From the NCBI GenBank assembly GCA_010365135.1, contig JAAFGY010000016.1, positions 1 through 34,471 of the forward strand: a stretch of 34,471 nucleotides of DNA, in the 5' to 3' direction. The stretch is from Flavobacterium sp. (GTDB lineage: Bacteria > Bacteroidota > Bacteroidia > Flavobacteriales > Flavobacteriaceae). The position numbers were made by a program, and so were the translations under genes. Below, piece after piece: positions 1 through 7,627 of this stretch. The notes beneath the pieces are model-generated. The model saw only the letters and a list, made by a program, of their open reading frames with translations. It ran no database searches and was not told where the DNA came from. The number at the start of each line of letters is the position of its first letter. Position 1 is the stretch's first letter.

Positions 1-17
1 TGGTTTGTTTTTCGACT

Positions 18-44
18 TCAAGATACTGAATTTCAGTATCTTGA
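18..44. repeat. 27-base palindrome, 13-bp arms
   Basis: The left arm TCAAGATACTGAA (18-30) is the exact reverse complement of the right arm TTCAGTATCTTGA (32-44), with a single T between them. There is no T-run directly after it on either strand, so it is not a typical intrinsic terminator. It could be a protein-binding site, a hairpin in the 3' end of a gene outside the window, or a repeat unit. Confidence 0.7.
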
Positions 45-83
45 CCAATATTTACCCAATATTTTTTACTTTAAATAATTGCA

Positions 84-96
84 CCCAACGGGTTTT
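84..96 (-). repeat. AACCCGTTGGGTG motif, left copy
   Basis: Read on the minus strand this stretch gives AACCCGTTGGGTG, then C and AATTA. The ACCC/GGGT ends are complementary around GTT. A second copy in the opposite orientation lies near 34380-34398. Whether it is part of a dispersed repeat family cannot be decided from this window. Confidence 0.5.
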
Positions 97-332
97 TAAT
101 ATTCTTATTATTATTGTAAAATCACACGAATACAGTTTGTGATTTGCTTTTGACATATTTGACCATTTTAATGCAATCTTGGAAGAATTCCCAATATAAA
201 ACATATTCCCCTTTTTCGAGATTCCAATTTGAAACAAATTAGTATGGATTCATTTTTTGAACACTCGTTCTTATCGGTTTTAAATTTTGAAAAGTCCAAA
301 AGTTTTGTAGGATTAATCTCGTTGTTATTTTT

Positions 333-365
333 AGATTAGACAACTTTCAAAAAATTGTCTAATCT
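333..365 (-). terminator. Hairpin after the GH30 gene, possible 3' end of the PUL transcript
   Basis: Arms AGATTAGACAA (333-343) and TTGTCTAATCT (355-365) pair perfectly over 11 bp with an 11-base loop. It starts 6 bases after the GH30 stop codon on the minus strand. No U-run follows, so it may be an mRNA-stabilising end structure rather than a strict intrinsic terminator. Confidence 0.45.
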
Positions 366-371
366 GGAAAT

Positions 372-1826
372 TTACCAAATATAAGTTCCTACAGCACCGC
401 TTTCTAATGAAGTGGTTACCCATTTTCCATTGTATTTTATATTGAATAATTCGGTTACACCTCCATCATTTTCAACTAATAAAACTATTTTTCCGCTAAG
501 GGTTTTAAATGCTACATTATTTAAATTCCCACTCAAATTACTAGTAATTCTTGTAGAACTCATTGGTACGAATTTAGAAGCGTGAGCAATAATATAATAG
601 CCCACATTTCTTGTAAAGCTATCAGGACCAATTATCGTCAAAGCTCCTTTGCATTGGCTACAACCACCGGGAGTGTGTGGGCCATAAGAAGGATTATTGG
701 CGAGATTCCATTCTAGTGCATTTTTACTCCAATTACGCATAGAACCTATCACCACATTTTTTACGTGCCATTTAAGATCCCCACCAAAATTACCATCAGA
801 GGAAGTCCATTGTTCTGTGAAATAAACATTTTTATTCGGAAAAGCATTGTGAACAGTTGACAAAGCACTAATGTCACCTCCGTATAAATGAAAAGCCGAA
901 CCATCTATATAAGGATTTGCAGCAGCATCACTTAAAACGGCAATTGGATAATCGGGTTTGTCACAATTATGATCATAAATAATAATCTTAACACTGATTC
1001 CAGCAGTTTGCAAAGCTGGACCTAAATTATTTTTTATAAAAGTTGTTTGTTGACCTGATGTCATTACCAAACTTGGATTATTGTATGGATTTAATGGTTC
1101 ATTTTGAGGCATAATAGCATCAATGGTAATGCCTTGTTGCTTCATTGCCTGAATGTATTTTACAAAATATTGAGCATAAACTCCATAATATTGCGGTTGC
1201 AAACTTCCACCAATGGTACTATTGTTGTCTTTCATCCAAACTGGAGCTGACCAGGGTACTGCTACAATTTTGATATTCGGGTTGATGAGTAAAATTTCTT
1301 TCAAAAGTGGAATTAAATTCGTTAGATCAGGACCTAAACTAAAGTTGGTTAGGTTCAAATCTGTTTGTCCAATTGGCATATCATCATAAGAAAATACAGT
1401 ATCATTCAAATCGGATGCTGCGATACTTAATCTTAAATAACTAATCCCTATTGAAGTTTCGCTTGAACCAAATAATTCCTGCAATAATTGCTGTTTTTTG
1501 GCAACGCTCAATTGACTAATTACTTGCGCACTTCCACCAGTAAGTGTATAACCAAATCCATCTATTGTTTGAAAAGTTTTGGTTTCATCTACTTCAATAT
1601 TTTGATAAACATTATAGGTTGTACCAAATCCTAGAACAGTAGATTGTTTTTGGAGTAGCACGGTTTGATCTCCTTTAGTCAACCAAAAATCTACTTCATT
1701 TGTAACAACTGGCGGCGGAACTGGTGGTGGAGTTGGAGCCGTTCCTCCACCTGAAGAGCAATTCGACACAAGACTAGTCACTAATGCTAAAAGAAAAAGT
1801 TTCATTATTGTTTTTATTTTGTTCAT
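372..1826 (-). CDS. Glycoside hydrolase family 30 lipoprotein (beta-glucan glycosidase)
   Basis: This 484-residue protein is a predicted lipoprotein: a hydrophobic signal ends at Cys23 (LVSNC) and is followed by a Gly/Ser and proline-rich linker (about 24-40). The rest matches a GH30 retaining glycosidase. It has an IDGFG motif near 88, the acid/base Glu243 in MPQNEP, and the nucleophile Glu338 in VYFTEQW. The final part, about 420-484, is the small beta-domain usual in the family. GH30 members include beta-glucosylceramidases, beta-1,6-glucanases and xylanases. Beside a GH16 enzyme and SusCD, removal of beta-1,6-linked glucose from laminarin-type glucan is the most likely job, but the subfamily is my inference. 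It is the last PUL gene, with 15 bases between it and the EEP gene. Confidence 0.88.
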   Translation of the reverse strand: MNKIKTIMKLFLLALVTSLVSNCSSGGGTAPTPPPVPPPVVTNEVDFWLTKGDQTVLLQKQSTVLGFGTTYNVYQNIEVDETKTFQTIDGFGYTLTGGSAQVISQLSVAKKQQLLQELFGSSETSIGISYLRLSIAASDLNDTVFSYDDMPIGQTDLNLTNFSLGPDLTNLIPLLKEILLINPNIKIVAVPWSAPVWMKDNNSTIGGSLQPQYYGVYAQYFVKYIQAMKQQGITIDAIMPQNEPLNPYNNPSLVMTSGQQTTFIKNNLGPALQTAGISVKIIIYDHNCDKPDYPIAVLSDAAANPYIDGSAFHLYGGDISALSTVHNAFPNKNVYFTEQWTSSDGNFGGDLKWHVKNVVIGSMRNWSKNALEWNLANNPSYGPHTPGGCSQCKGALTIIGPDSFTRNVGYYIIAHASKFVPMSSTRITSNLSGNLNNVAFKTLSGKIVLLVENDGGVTELFNIKYNGKWVTTSLESGAVGTYIW

Positions 1827-1841
1827 TTCTATTTTATTGTT

Positions 1842-2675
1842 CTATTTATAACTTATTTCGGCATATACTGGCAAATGATCCGATGGATATCTTAAATCCT
1901 TTGAATCACTTAAAGTAGCGAATTTTTTTACTTTAAATTTACTGTTTTTGGATATAAAAATATAATCAATCAATTCAGTAACAGGCTCATTGTATTTAAA
2001 TCCATTGAAAGTTCCCGATGGTCCAAAAGGTTTTTCTTCGGAAATTTTTCTAGTGTCGTTCATCTCTTTATTTAGTGCTATAATCCTATCATTGGTAGGT
2101 TTAGAATTAAAATCACCCATAAAAATAATGGTGTTGTTTTTGGTATTTACTGCTTTCATTTTCGAAAGAATAAGCAAAATTCCATTTGTTCTAGCCAATT
2201 CTCCTATATGATCTAAATGCGTATTGAAAACCCAAAAAGTTTGTTTGGTTTTCAAATCTTTAAACAAACCATACGTACAAACTCTATTAAAAGCAGCATC
2301 CCAGCCTTTAGAAATTATATCTGGTGTTTCAGAAAGCCAAAAAGTGCTACTTTGCAGTACTTTAAAACGGTCTTTTTTATAATAAATATTGGAAGATTCT
2401 CCTTTTCCAACTCCCTCTCTTCCAATTCCTATGTAGCTATATTGAGAATTTGAGGTTGCAATATCGAGTACTTGATTGGGTTTTGCTTCTTGAACTCCTA
2501 AAATATCGGGCTCATAAAACTGTATTTGTGAAGTAAAAAAATCTTTTCGATGTGTCCAATCGTTTTCTCCATCACTTTCAACATCCAGACGAATGTTATA
2601 AGTCATTACCCTTAAATTTTGTGCATTTAAACAAAACATATTTAATGTTGCGATAAAGAATAGGATGTATTTCAC
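1842..2675 (-). CDS. Secreted endonuclease/exonuclease/phosphatase-fold protein
   Basis: This 277-residue protein has an N-terminal signal peptide (about 1-19, ending CLNAQ), so it should be exported. The whole mature part is one EEP domain (DNase I-like fold). The expected metal and catalytic residues are all present: Asn27 in TYNIR, Glu63 in VQEA, His153 and Asp155 in THLDH, Asp188 and Asn190 in GDFNS, and Asp266-His267 in SDHLP. The family cleaves phosphodiester or phosphomonoester bonds in nucleic acids, inositol phosphates or lipids, and the sequence does not show which. It lies in the PUL just upstream of the GH30 gene (15 bases) and 179 bases downstream of GH16. Such genes recur beside glycosidase genes in this phylum without a settled role. 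Family assignment is firm; substrate is unknown. Confidence 0.88.
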   Translation of the reverse strand: MKYILFFIATLNMFCLNAQNLRVMTYNIRLDVESDGENDWTHRKDFFTSQIQFYEPDILGVQEAKPNQVLDIATSNSQYSYIGIGREGVGKGESSNIYYKKDRFKVLQSSTFWLSETPDIISKGWDAAFNRVCTYGLFKDLKTKQTFWVFNTHLDHIGELARTNGILLILSKMKAVNTKNNTIIFMGDFNSKPTNDRIIALNKEMNDTRKISEEKPFGPSGTFNGFKYNEPVTELIDYIFISKNSKFKVKKFATLSDSKDLRYPSDHLPVYAEISYK

Positions 2676-2787
2676 TTTAGTTTATTATGCTTTATATCAT
2701 TCTGTAAAGATGATTTTTTTTAGAGTAAAAAGTCAAAAAAGATAAAATTACAAATGGGAATACTTTGCAATTAAAATTCAAAGTTTT

Positions 2788-2834
2788 GTTTTCATTATTG
2801 CTTCTGTTTAAAAAACAGAAGCAAATAATGAAAA
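2788..2834 (-). terminator. Long hairpin between the GH16 and EEP genes
   Basis: The arms around GCTTCTGTTT (from 2800) and AAACAGAAGC (to 2822) pair and extend outward through CATTATT/AATAATG and TTTT/AAAA with one bulged base. It lies 20 to 70 bases after the GH16 stop codon on the minus strand. There is no strong U-run after it, so it may be a terminator or an RNA-processing/stabilising structure that separates GH16 from the EEP-GH30 pair. Confidence 0.5.
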
Positions 2835-2854
2835 GCTAACTAACCAAAAAATTA

Positions 2855-3955
2855 TTAATTATAAACTCTAATGTAATCCACTTCGAAAGTTGAAGAAACA
2901 AAATTCGGATCGATTGTACCGCCAAAATTACCACCCATTGCACTATTAATAATCAAGAAAAAATTCTGATTAAAAGGCACACTAGCTGAATTTGTAAAGG
3001 TATAATACAACTGATTGTCAACATAAAATTTAATGAAATCGGCTCTCCAATCCATTGTATAAACATGAAACTCGCTATTTCCATTTGGCACAGTAACAGT
3101 GGATGTGTCTGGTGTATTACCAGAACGACCTGGAGAATGTAACGAAGAATGGTTTACATTTAAATTATTACCCACTTCTTCTAAAATATCTATTTCTCCA
3201 CAAGCTGGCCAAGGAGCTGTGTCAATATTGTCACCCAACATCCATACTGCTGGCCAAGTTCCTCCACCTGTAGGGAATTTTGCTCTGAATTCTACTTTTC
3301 CATATTTGAAAGAAAATTTTCCTTTAGAAAGAAGTCTTGCAGAAGTATAATTACTACTTTGATAAATTTCTTTTTTGGAAATAATTTTTAAGGTACCACC
3401 TGAAACTATAACATTGTCAGACCTAGTAGTATAATATTGGGACTCATTATTTCCCCAACCTCCAGCTCCTGTATTATATCCCCATTTTGAACTATCGGGT
3501 GCTCCATCAATATTAAATTCGTCGGCCCAAATTGAAGTAGGGGTAACATATAGCGTTATAGACGTTGAAGTGCTAACAAATTTTGCTCCATTATATGCAG
3601 ATACATATATAGCATAAGTATTGATACCCGATGCTGTATACGTATAAGTAAAGACTCCATTTGTTATCTCTTGTACTTCGCCATTTCCTAGTAATATTTT
3701 GTAGGAGGTTGCATTGGTGGCACTAATATTAAAATTTACCTTTCCGCTACCGTCACCATTTGGATTTTGTATACTTGTTCCAACAACTACTGCTGAAACT
3801 ACAAGATTTTTAGGCGTTGTACTTGTTTCTGTGCCTCCTCCCGAAGAACCATCGGAGCTACAAGAAACCAAAACAAATGCACAAATTATTAAACAGCTCA
3901 TAAATATATTGATTCGCCATTTAAAATAATTTGAAATTAATGTGCTTTGTATCAT
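2855..3955 (-). CDS. GH16 laminarinase-like lipoprotein with N-terminal PKD-like domain
   Basis: This is a 366-residue predicted lipoprotein. Basic residues (Lys12, Arg14) precede a hydrophobic stretch ending at the lipobox Cys32 (LVSC), which favours the first ATG over an internal one at residue 19. A PKD/Ig-like domain spans about 50-138 and holds NPNGDGSGKV at 64-73. A GH16 catalytic domain spans about 141-366, with the signature GEIDILEE at 253-260: Glu254 nucleophile, Asp256 and Glu259 acid/base. Aromatic residues in WPAVWML and the GGNFGG stretch are typical of bacterial beta-1,3-glucanases of the family. It probably cuts laminarin-like beta-1,3-glucan at the cell surface. It lies 72 bases downstream of a surface lipoprotein gene that shares its PKD-like module, with a terminator-like hairpin between. 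Confidence 0.9.
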   Translation of the reverse strand: MIQSTLISNYFKWRINIFMSCLIICAFVLVSCSSDGSSGGGTETSTTPKNLVVSAVVVGTSIQNPNGDGSGKVNFNISATNATSYKILLGNGEVQEITNGVFTYTYTASGINTYAIYVSAYNGAKFVSTSTSITLYVTPTSIWADEFNIDGAPDSSKWGYNTGAGGWGNNESQYYTTRSDNVIVSGGTLKIISKKEIYQSSNYTSARLLSKGKFSFKYGKVEFRAKFPTGGGTWPAVWMLGDNIDTAPWPACGEIDILEEVGNNLNVNHSSLHSPGRSGNTPDTSTVTVPNGNSEFHVYTMDWRADFIKFYVDNQLYYTFTNSASVPFNQNFFLIINSAMGGNFGGTIDPNFVSSTFEVDYIRVYN

Positions 3956-3977
3956 TTAAACATAATTTATTAATTAA

Positions 3978-4010
3978 TAAAAAACCCAGAACCAAATAAT
4001 AGTTCTGGGT
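3978..4010 (-). terminator. Intrinsic terminator inside the PUL, upstream of GH16
   Basis: Arms ACCCAGAAC (3984-3992) and GTTCTGGGT (4002-4010) form a 9-bp stem with a 9-base loop. On the minus strand it is followed at once by a run of T (complement of 3978-3983). It lies between the surface-lipoprotein stop (4028) and the GH16 start (3955). It would end or reduce transcription of the susCD-lipoprotein unit before the hydrolase genes. Confidence 0.75.
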
Positions 4011-4027
4011 ATCATTTTTAAGAGAAC

Positions 4028-4972
4028 TTAAGGTTTTGGTATCATTTTTAAATACCATGCATTTCCAGTTTCAGTTCCTTGTACTCTAAGGTACATTGTT
4101 GCAGCTGTTATTGTCAAAATCTCATATGATTTTTGGGTCGCACCATACCCTATAAAAGTGTTAGCGCCTGCCAAATTAATATTTGTTGTTGTTGATGGAG
4201 CTGATGCAGCAACACCTGAAGTTGAACCACCAAACGTGAAAGCTGAAGTTCCACCTGCGAAAGCATAACATCCCTCGTCACCAGATGCTGGAATTCCAGA
4301 AAGGCCTCCTGATAATGCCCCTGTTTTTGTTAGAATTCCGTCGGGGCTGGTAACAGTTAATGTATAAGTTCCTGAAGCAGCAACTTTAGTAAAAGTAAAT
4401 GAGGCGGTATAAAAACAATTACAACATGCTACTTTTTCATTTATTCCTGCTGACCACCAAGATGGAGTTGCAGAACCAGCCTCCCAAGGACCAACTCCAA
4501 AATGACCCGCTACACTTTTATCAACAATCCAAGTTTTAGACGCATTGTTTGTTAAATTAGTAACAATGGCTGGGTCTGCGGTATAGTCATATCGTATCGT
4601 AATATCCTTTGTTTGGATGCTTGAAGTTCCTCCTGGCCCATAGGCAACCACTATAACTCTATAGGTATTTAACCCTGGAGTATTGAATGTTTTGACAACT
4701 GTGTTACCGGGCATATTAGCTGGATCATTACCATCACTAGGACCGTAGTCAATTGTACTTCCAAGCAAGTTATCGGCTGTTACCGTAATCTTTACTTTTC
4801 CTGAACCATCACCGTTTGGATGTGTAGCATCTTTACCAACAAGATCTGCGGCGATTACCATGTTTGAAGGAGCTGCTAAATCTCCTAAAGAGTAGGTTTC
4901 TTGTGTACAACTACTAGCTGTTAGAAGTAACACAAAGAAAACACCTAGAAAATAGTTTATATTTTTTTTCAT
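4028..4972 (-). CDS. PUL surface lipoprotein with PKD-like domain, probable glycan-binding protein
   Basis: This 314-residue lipoprotein has a signal ending at Cys22 (TASSC). A PKD/Ig-like domain (about 35-128) carries HPNGDGSGKV at 51-60 and closely resembles the module in the neighbouring GH16 protein. The C-terminal half, from about 137, begins TWIVDKS and contains GHFGVGPWE and a Trp-rich patch (WW at 172-173). This arrangement is typical of surface glycan-binding lipoproteins that sit after SusD in PULs. A Cys cluster (Cys183, Cys184, Cys186) with Cys235 could form disulfides. No catalytic motif is seen. It is 11 bases downstream of the preceding lipoprotein gene and so in the same transcript as susC and susD. 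Binding of beta-glucan is inferred from context. Confidence 0.75.
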   Translation of the reverse strand: MKKNINYFLGVFFVLLLTASSCTQETYSLGDLAAPSNMVIAADLVGKDATHPNGDGSGKVKITVTADNLLGSTIDYGPSDGNDPANMPGNTVVKTFNTPGLNTYRVIVVAYGPGGTSSIQTKDITIRYDYTADPAIVTNLTNNASKTWIVDKSVAGHFGVGPWEAGSATPSWWSAGINEKVACCNCFYTASFTFTKVAASGTYTLTVTSPDGILTKTGALSGGLSGIPASGDEGCYAFAGGTSAFTFGGSTSGVAASAPSTTTNINLAGANTFIGYGATQKSYEILTITAATMYLRVQGTETGNAWYLKMIPKP

Positions 4973-4983
4973 TATTTTTATAA

Positions 4984-6093
4984 TTAATTGGTTACTCTAA
5001 TATTATCTATATAAATTACTTCACCTAAACCTTTATTTGGTCTATTATAATTGATATTTAATTGTTTGAATTTTGCTCCTGCAGGAATAGCAGGACTAAT
5101 TGCAGGATCTGTAGTATCAAAAACAAGTTCTTGCCATTGGTTAGCAACAGTAGTTGTAGCAAATGCAGATGTGTTTGGCGCTCCGTTTGTAGAACCTTGC
5201 AATTCGATACCTACTTTTTTGCCAACTTCAGTAGCATAAACAAGCATTTTTATTTTTTTTCCTGTACTTAAATCAATGGCTACATCAAAAGGTTTCCAAG
5301 TACCTGCCCATTCTTCAGCATTTACAGGTTTTTCAAATTTGGCAACTTTTGCAGAAGTATTCAATCCTCCTGAAAATGGATTTGCAACAATGGAGAAATT
5401 AACTCCACCAAATGTTCCGCCAGCCAAATAATTTTGAGAAGCCAATTCACAAGTGTAAGGAAGTGCCAATGGATCGAAAATTACAATGGGTGTAATCAGT
5501 TCCGTTTTTGCTAGTCCACCACTTAAGGCCACCACTTTTACATTATAAGCTCCACCTGCTACATAAGTATGTACAGGAGTCGTTGCTCCAATTGCTAAAG
5601 GAGTGCCTACTTCGCTAACCACATCTCCAAAATACACTAAAAATGATTTAGCGTTTATTGCTGTTGCAGAAACTTTAACCGTGTAAACACTTGTCTCAAC
5701 AGTCGCACTTAAATTAGTTGGAGCTACATAAGTGACTACCAATGGAAAAGTAGCAGTAGTTTGATTTCCTACGATATCAGATGATATAATAGAAACAGTA
5801 TAAGATCCTTCAGGATAAATATGAGAAGTACTTGCTCCTGGAGCAACTACAGCAGTTGCTGAAGCTCCTGTTCCGTGACCATAGCCAACCTTAAAGGACG
5901 TTACTCCTTCACCTGTAGGGGTAATAGTTACCAAACCCGAATTATCTGTACTTATGTCAAAAATTTTAGCAACATTCCCTGAAGTTGCAGAACTCAAAAA
6001 AGAAGTATCTTGATCAATCCCATCTGGAAGACTGCAACTTATTGTAACAGCCAGTAGTACTACAAAGCTGAAAATTAATTTTATGTTTTTCAT
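4984..6093 (-). CDS. PUL surface lipoprotein with Ig-like repeats and a CBM-like C-terminus
   Basis: This 369-residue lipoprotein has a signal ending at Cys20 (AVTISC). Two PKD/Ig-like repeats follow (about 42-122 and 125-207), each with a pattern in which a Thr/Val-rich strand leads to SFKVGYG or SFLVYFG. The C-terminal domain (about 215-369) looks like a beta-sandwich carbohydrate-binding module. It has GGTFGGVNFS, the aromatic EEWAGTW stretch near 262, a Gln-Trp-Gln-Glu-Leu-Val-Phe strand, and the final YIDNIRV typical of such folds. No hydrolase residues are evident. It lies 14 bases after susD and 11 bases before the next lipoprotein gene. A glycan-binding and presenting role is likely; the ligand is not shown by sequence. 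Confidence 0.75.
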   Translation of the reverse strand: MKNIKLIFSFVVLLAVTISCSLPDGIDQDTSFLSSATSGNVAKIFDISTDNSGLVTITPTGEGVTSFKVGYGHGTGASATAVVAPGASTSHIYPEGSYTVSIISSDIVGNQTTATFPLVVTYVAPTNLSATVETSVYTVKVSATAINAKSFLVYFGDVVSEVGTPLAIGATTPVHTYVAGGAYNVKVVALSGGLAKTELITPIVIFDPLALPYTCELASQNYLAGGTFGGVNFSIVANPFSGGLNTSAKVAKFEKPVNAEEWAGTWKPFDVAIDLSTGKKIKMLVYATEVGKKVGIELQGSTNGAPNTSAFATTTVANQWQELVFDTTDPAISPAIPAGAKFKQLNINYNRPNKGLGEVIYIDNIRVTN

Positions 6094-6107
6094 ATTATTA
6101 TTATTAA

Positions 6108-7616
6108 TTAATTAAAACCAGGATTTTGAACAATCAAAGTATTTTGCAATTCTTGGTAAGGAATTGGAAAAACTTCGTTTTTACCAGGTTTAAAACCTCT
6201 ACTTGCTAATACAGTTGTTGCATCACCCCATCTTACTAAATCAAAGAAACGATGTCCTTCGCCAGCTAATTCTAATCTGCGCTCTGCTTTAATGACCGCA
6301 AGAGAAACAGGAGTACTAGCTAGACCAACTCTTGCTCTCACAGCATCAAGCAATGCTTGAGCTCTAGCTCCAGTTCCTCCTAAAGCTTCAGCTTCCATCA
6401 AATAAGAATCTGCCAAACGTATCACATACGAATTTTGTCTGTAATTTAAAACGGGTTCGCCTGTACCTGTCGTAACATCGGCTTTTCTTGGAATAAATTT
6501 GTTAAGGAAATAGCCTGTATCTTGATAACCACCAATGTAACTTGCTTGATTAGCTGCACTTAAAGCTTTCATATCTAAAACTGTAGCAGCAAATCGAGGA
6601 TCTGTTTTGATTATATCATAAAAAGATTGCGTAAATACATTAAAACTCCATCCGGATGGCATGTCAGGAGCTGATGCACCTATTTTAGTGTAATTTCTGG
6701 GACCAACCATTATATTTACAATATTTCCTTCAGCTGAATCTCCATAAGGATTGTTCCAAGAAGCACTTGATAAGTTAGTATGTGCTACTTCTAGGATAGA
6801 TTCTGTATTATATTTATTGTCAGTTACCCATAAGTCACCATATTTACTTAGCAATTTATATCCATATTGACTTGTTCCTCCGGGAGTTCCATTTACTGTA
6901 GCAAACTGAGCAGCTGCTTCGGCATTCTTTTTCTCATATAGATATACTTTCCCAAGCAAAGCTTTGGCAGCTCCTTGAGTAAACCGTCCTGCGTCTGCCG
7001 CTGGTACTGTAGCTGGCAAAGCAATTATGGCTTCAGTAAGATCTTTTTCTATTTGAGCATAAACAGCTGCTGGAGTTGCTTGTAACACTGAATAATATTC
7101 TGATGTTGCAAGTGGAGTTGTAATAAGTGGAACATTCTTGAACATTCGCACTAAATTAAAATAATAATGGGCACGCAATGCTTTACATTCTGCAGTATAT
7201 CTTGTGATTAAACTTGCATCCATAGGAATTCCAGGCAATTTAGTAAGCAAATAATTCGCTCTATAAATCCCTTGATAATGATCGCTCCAAAAACTTCTTG
7301 GCATAGAAGTAGGGCTCAAAGTGTAATTGGAAAAACCTTGAATTCCAGCACCATCAGTAGCTGAACCACCTCCGGCATAATTATCATCGGAACCTGCGTT
7401 CATCATGGTGATCATATTTTCAAAGCCTCCAGAATTTTTTCGCATCAAATCATAAACAGAAACAAGTCCTGCTAATGCTTCTGTATCATTTTTATAATAG
7501 TTTGATTCTAGATTAGTCCCTTTCGGTTGTACGTCTAAAAAGTCTTTACTACAAGATACCATTGTAATTATCATTGCAAGAGCAATAAATAAAAACTTAA
7601 ATTTTATTGTTTTCAT
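6108..7616 (-). CDS. susD: SusD/RagB family outer-membrane nutrient-binding lipoprotein
   Basis: This 502-residue protein has a signal peptide ending at the lipobox Cys22 (MVSC), followed by KDFLDVQPKG, the usual start of mature SusD proteins. An N-terminal SusD-like helical TPR scaffold (YRANYLLTKL and KALRAHYYFNLVRMF around 125-165) is followed by the RagB/SusD C-terminal region with RLADSYLMEAEAL and the late motif ERRLELAGEGHRFFDLVRWGD. The length is normal for the family. SusD forms the lid over the SusC transporter and captures oligosaccharides at the cell surface. Its gene is 11 bases after susC, so the two are co-transcribed. The gene symbol denotes the family; the ligand here is probably a beta-glucan, not starch. 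Confidence 0.95.
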   Translation of the reverse strand: MKTIKFKFLFIALAMIITMVSCSKDFLDVQPKGTNLESNYYKNDTEALAGLVSVYDLMRKNSGGFENMITMMNAGSDDNYAGGGSATDGAGIQGFSNYTLSPTSMPRSFWSDHYQGIYRANYLLTKLPGIPMDASLITRYTAECKALRAHYYFNLVRMFKNVPLITTPLATSEYYSVLQATPAAVYAQIEKDLTEAIIALPATVPAADAGRFTQGAAKALLGKVYLYEKKNAEAAAQFATVNGTPGGTSQYGYKLLSKYGDLWVTDNKYNTESILEVAHTNLSSASWNNPYGDSAEGNIVNIMVGPRNYTKIGASAPDMPSGWSFNVFTQSFYDIIKTDPRFAATVLDMKALSAANQASYIGGYQDTGYFLNKFIPRKADVTTGTGEPVLNYRQNSYVIRLADSYLMEAEALGGTGARAQALLDAVRARVGLASTPVSLAVIKAERRLELAGEGHRFFDLVRWGDATTVLASRGFKPGKNEVFPIPYQELQNTLIVQNPGFN

Positions 7617-7627
7617 AATTCTTTAAA

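Larger units (their letters stand above)
1..371. other. Intergenic region downstream of the PUL, no convincing gene
   Basis: No credible gene is seen. The only sizeable reading frame, on the minus strand from 237 to 52, would start with TTG and resembles no family I know. The region holds a 27-base near-perfect palindrome at 18-44, a copy of the AACCCGTTGGGTG motif around 84-96 (minus orientation), a weak 8-bp hairpin at 119-145 and a stronger hairpin at 333-365 just after the GH30 stop codon. Confidence 0.6.

Noticed and set aside
119..145. Short hairpin AAATCACA/TGTGATTT
   Set aside because: Eight base pairs with an 11-base loop and no U-run in very AT-rich sequence. It could arise by chance.
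52..237. 61-codon minus-strand reading frame in the left intergenic region
   Set aside because: It starts with TTG, has no recognisable domain, and crosses the repeat motif. Coding is not supported.
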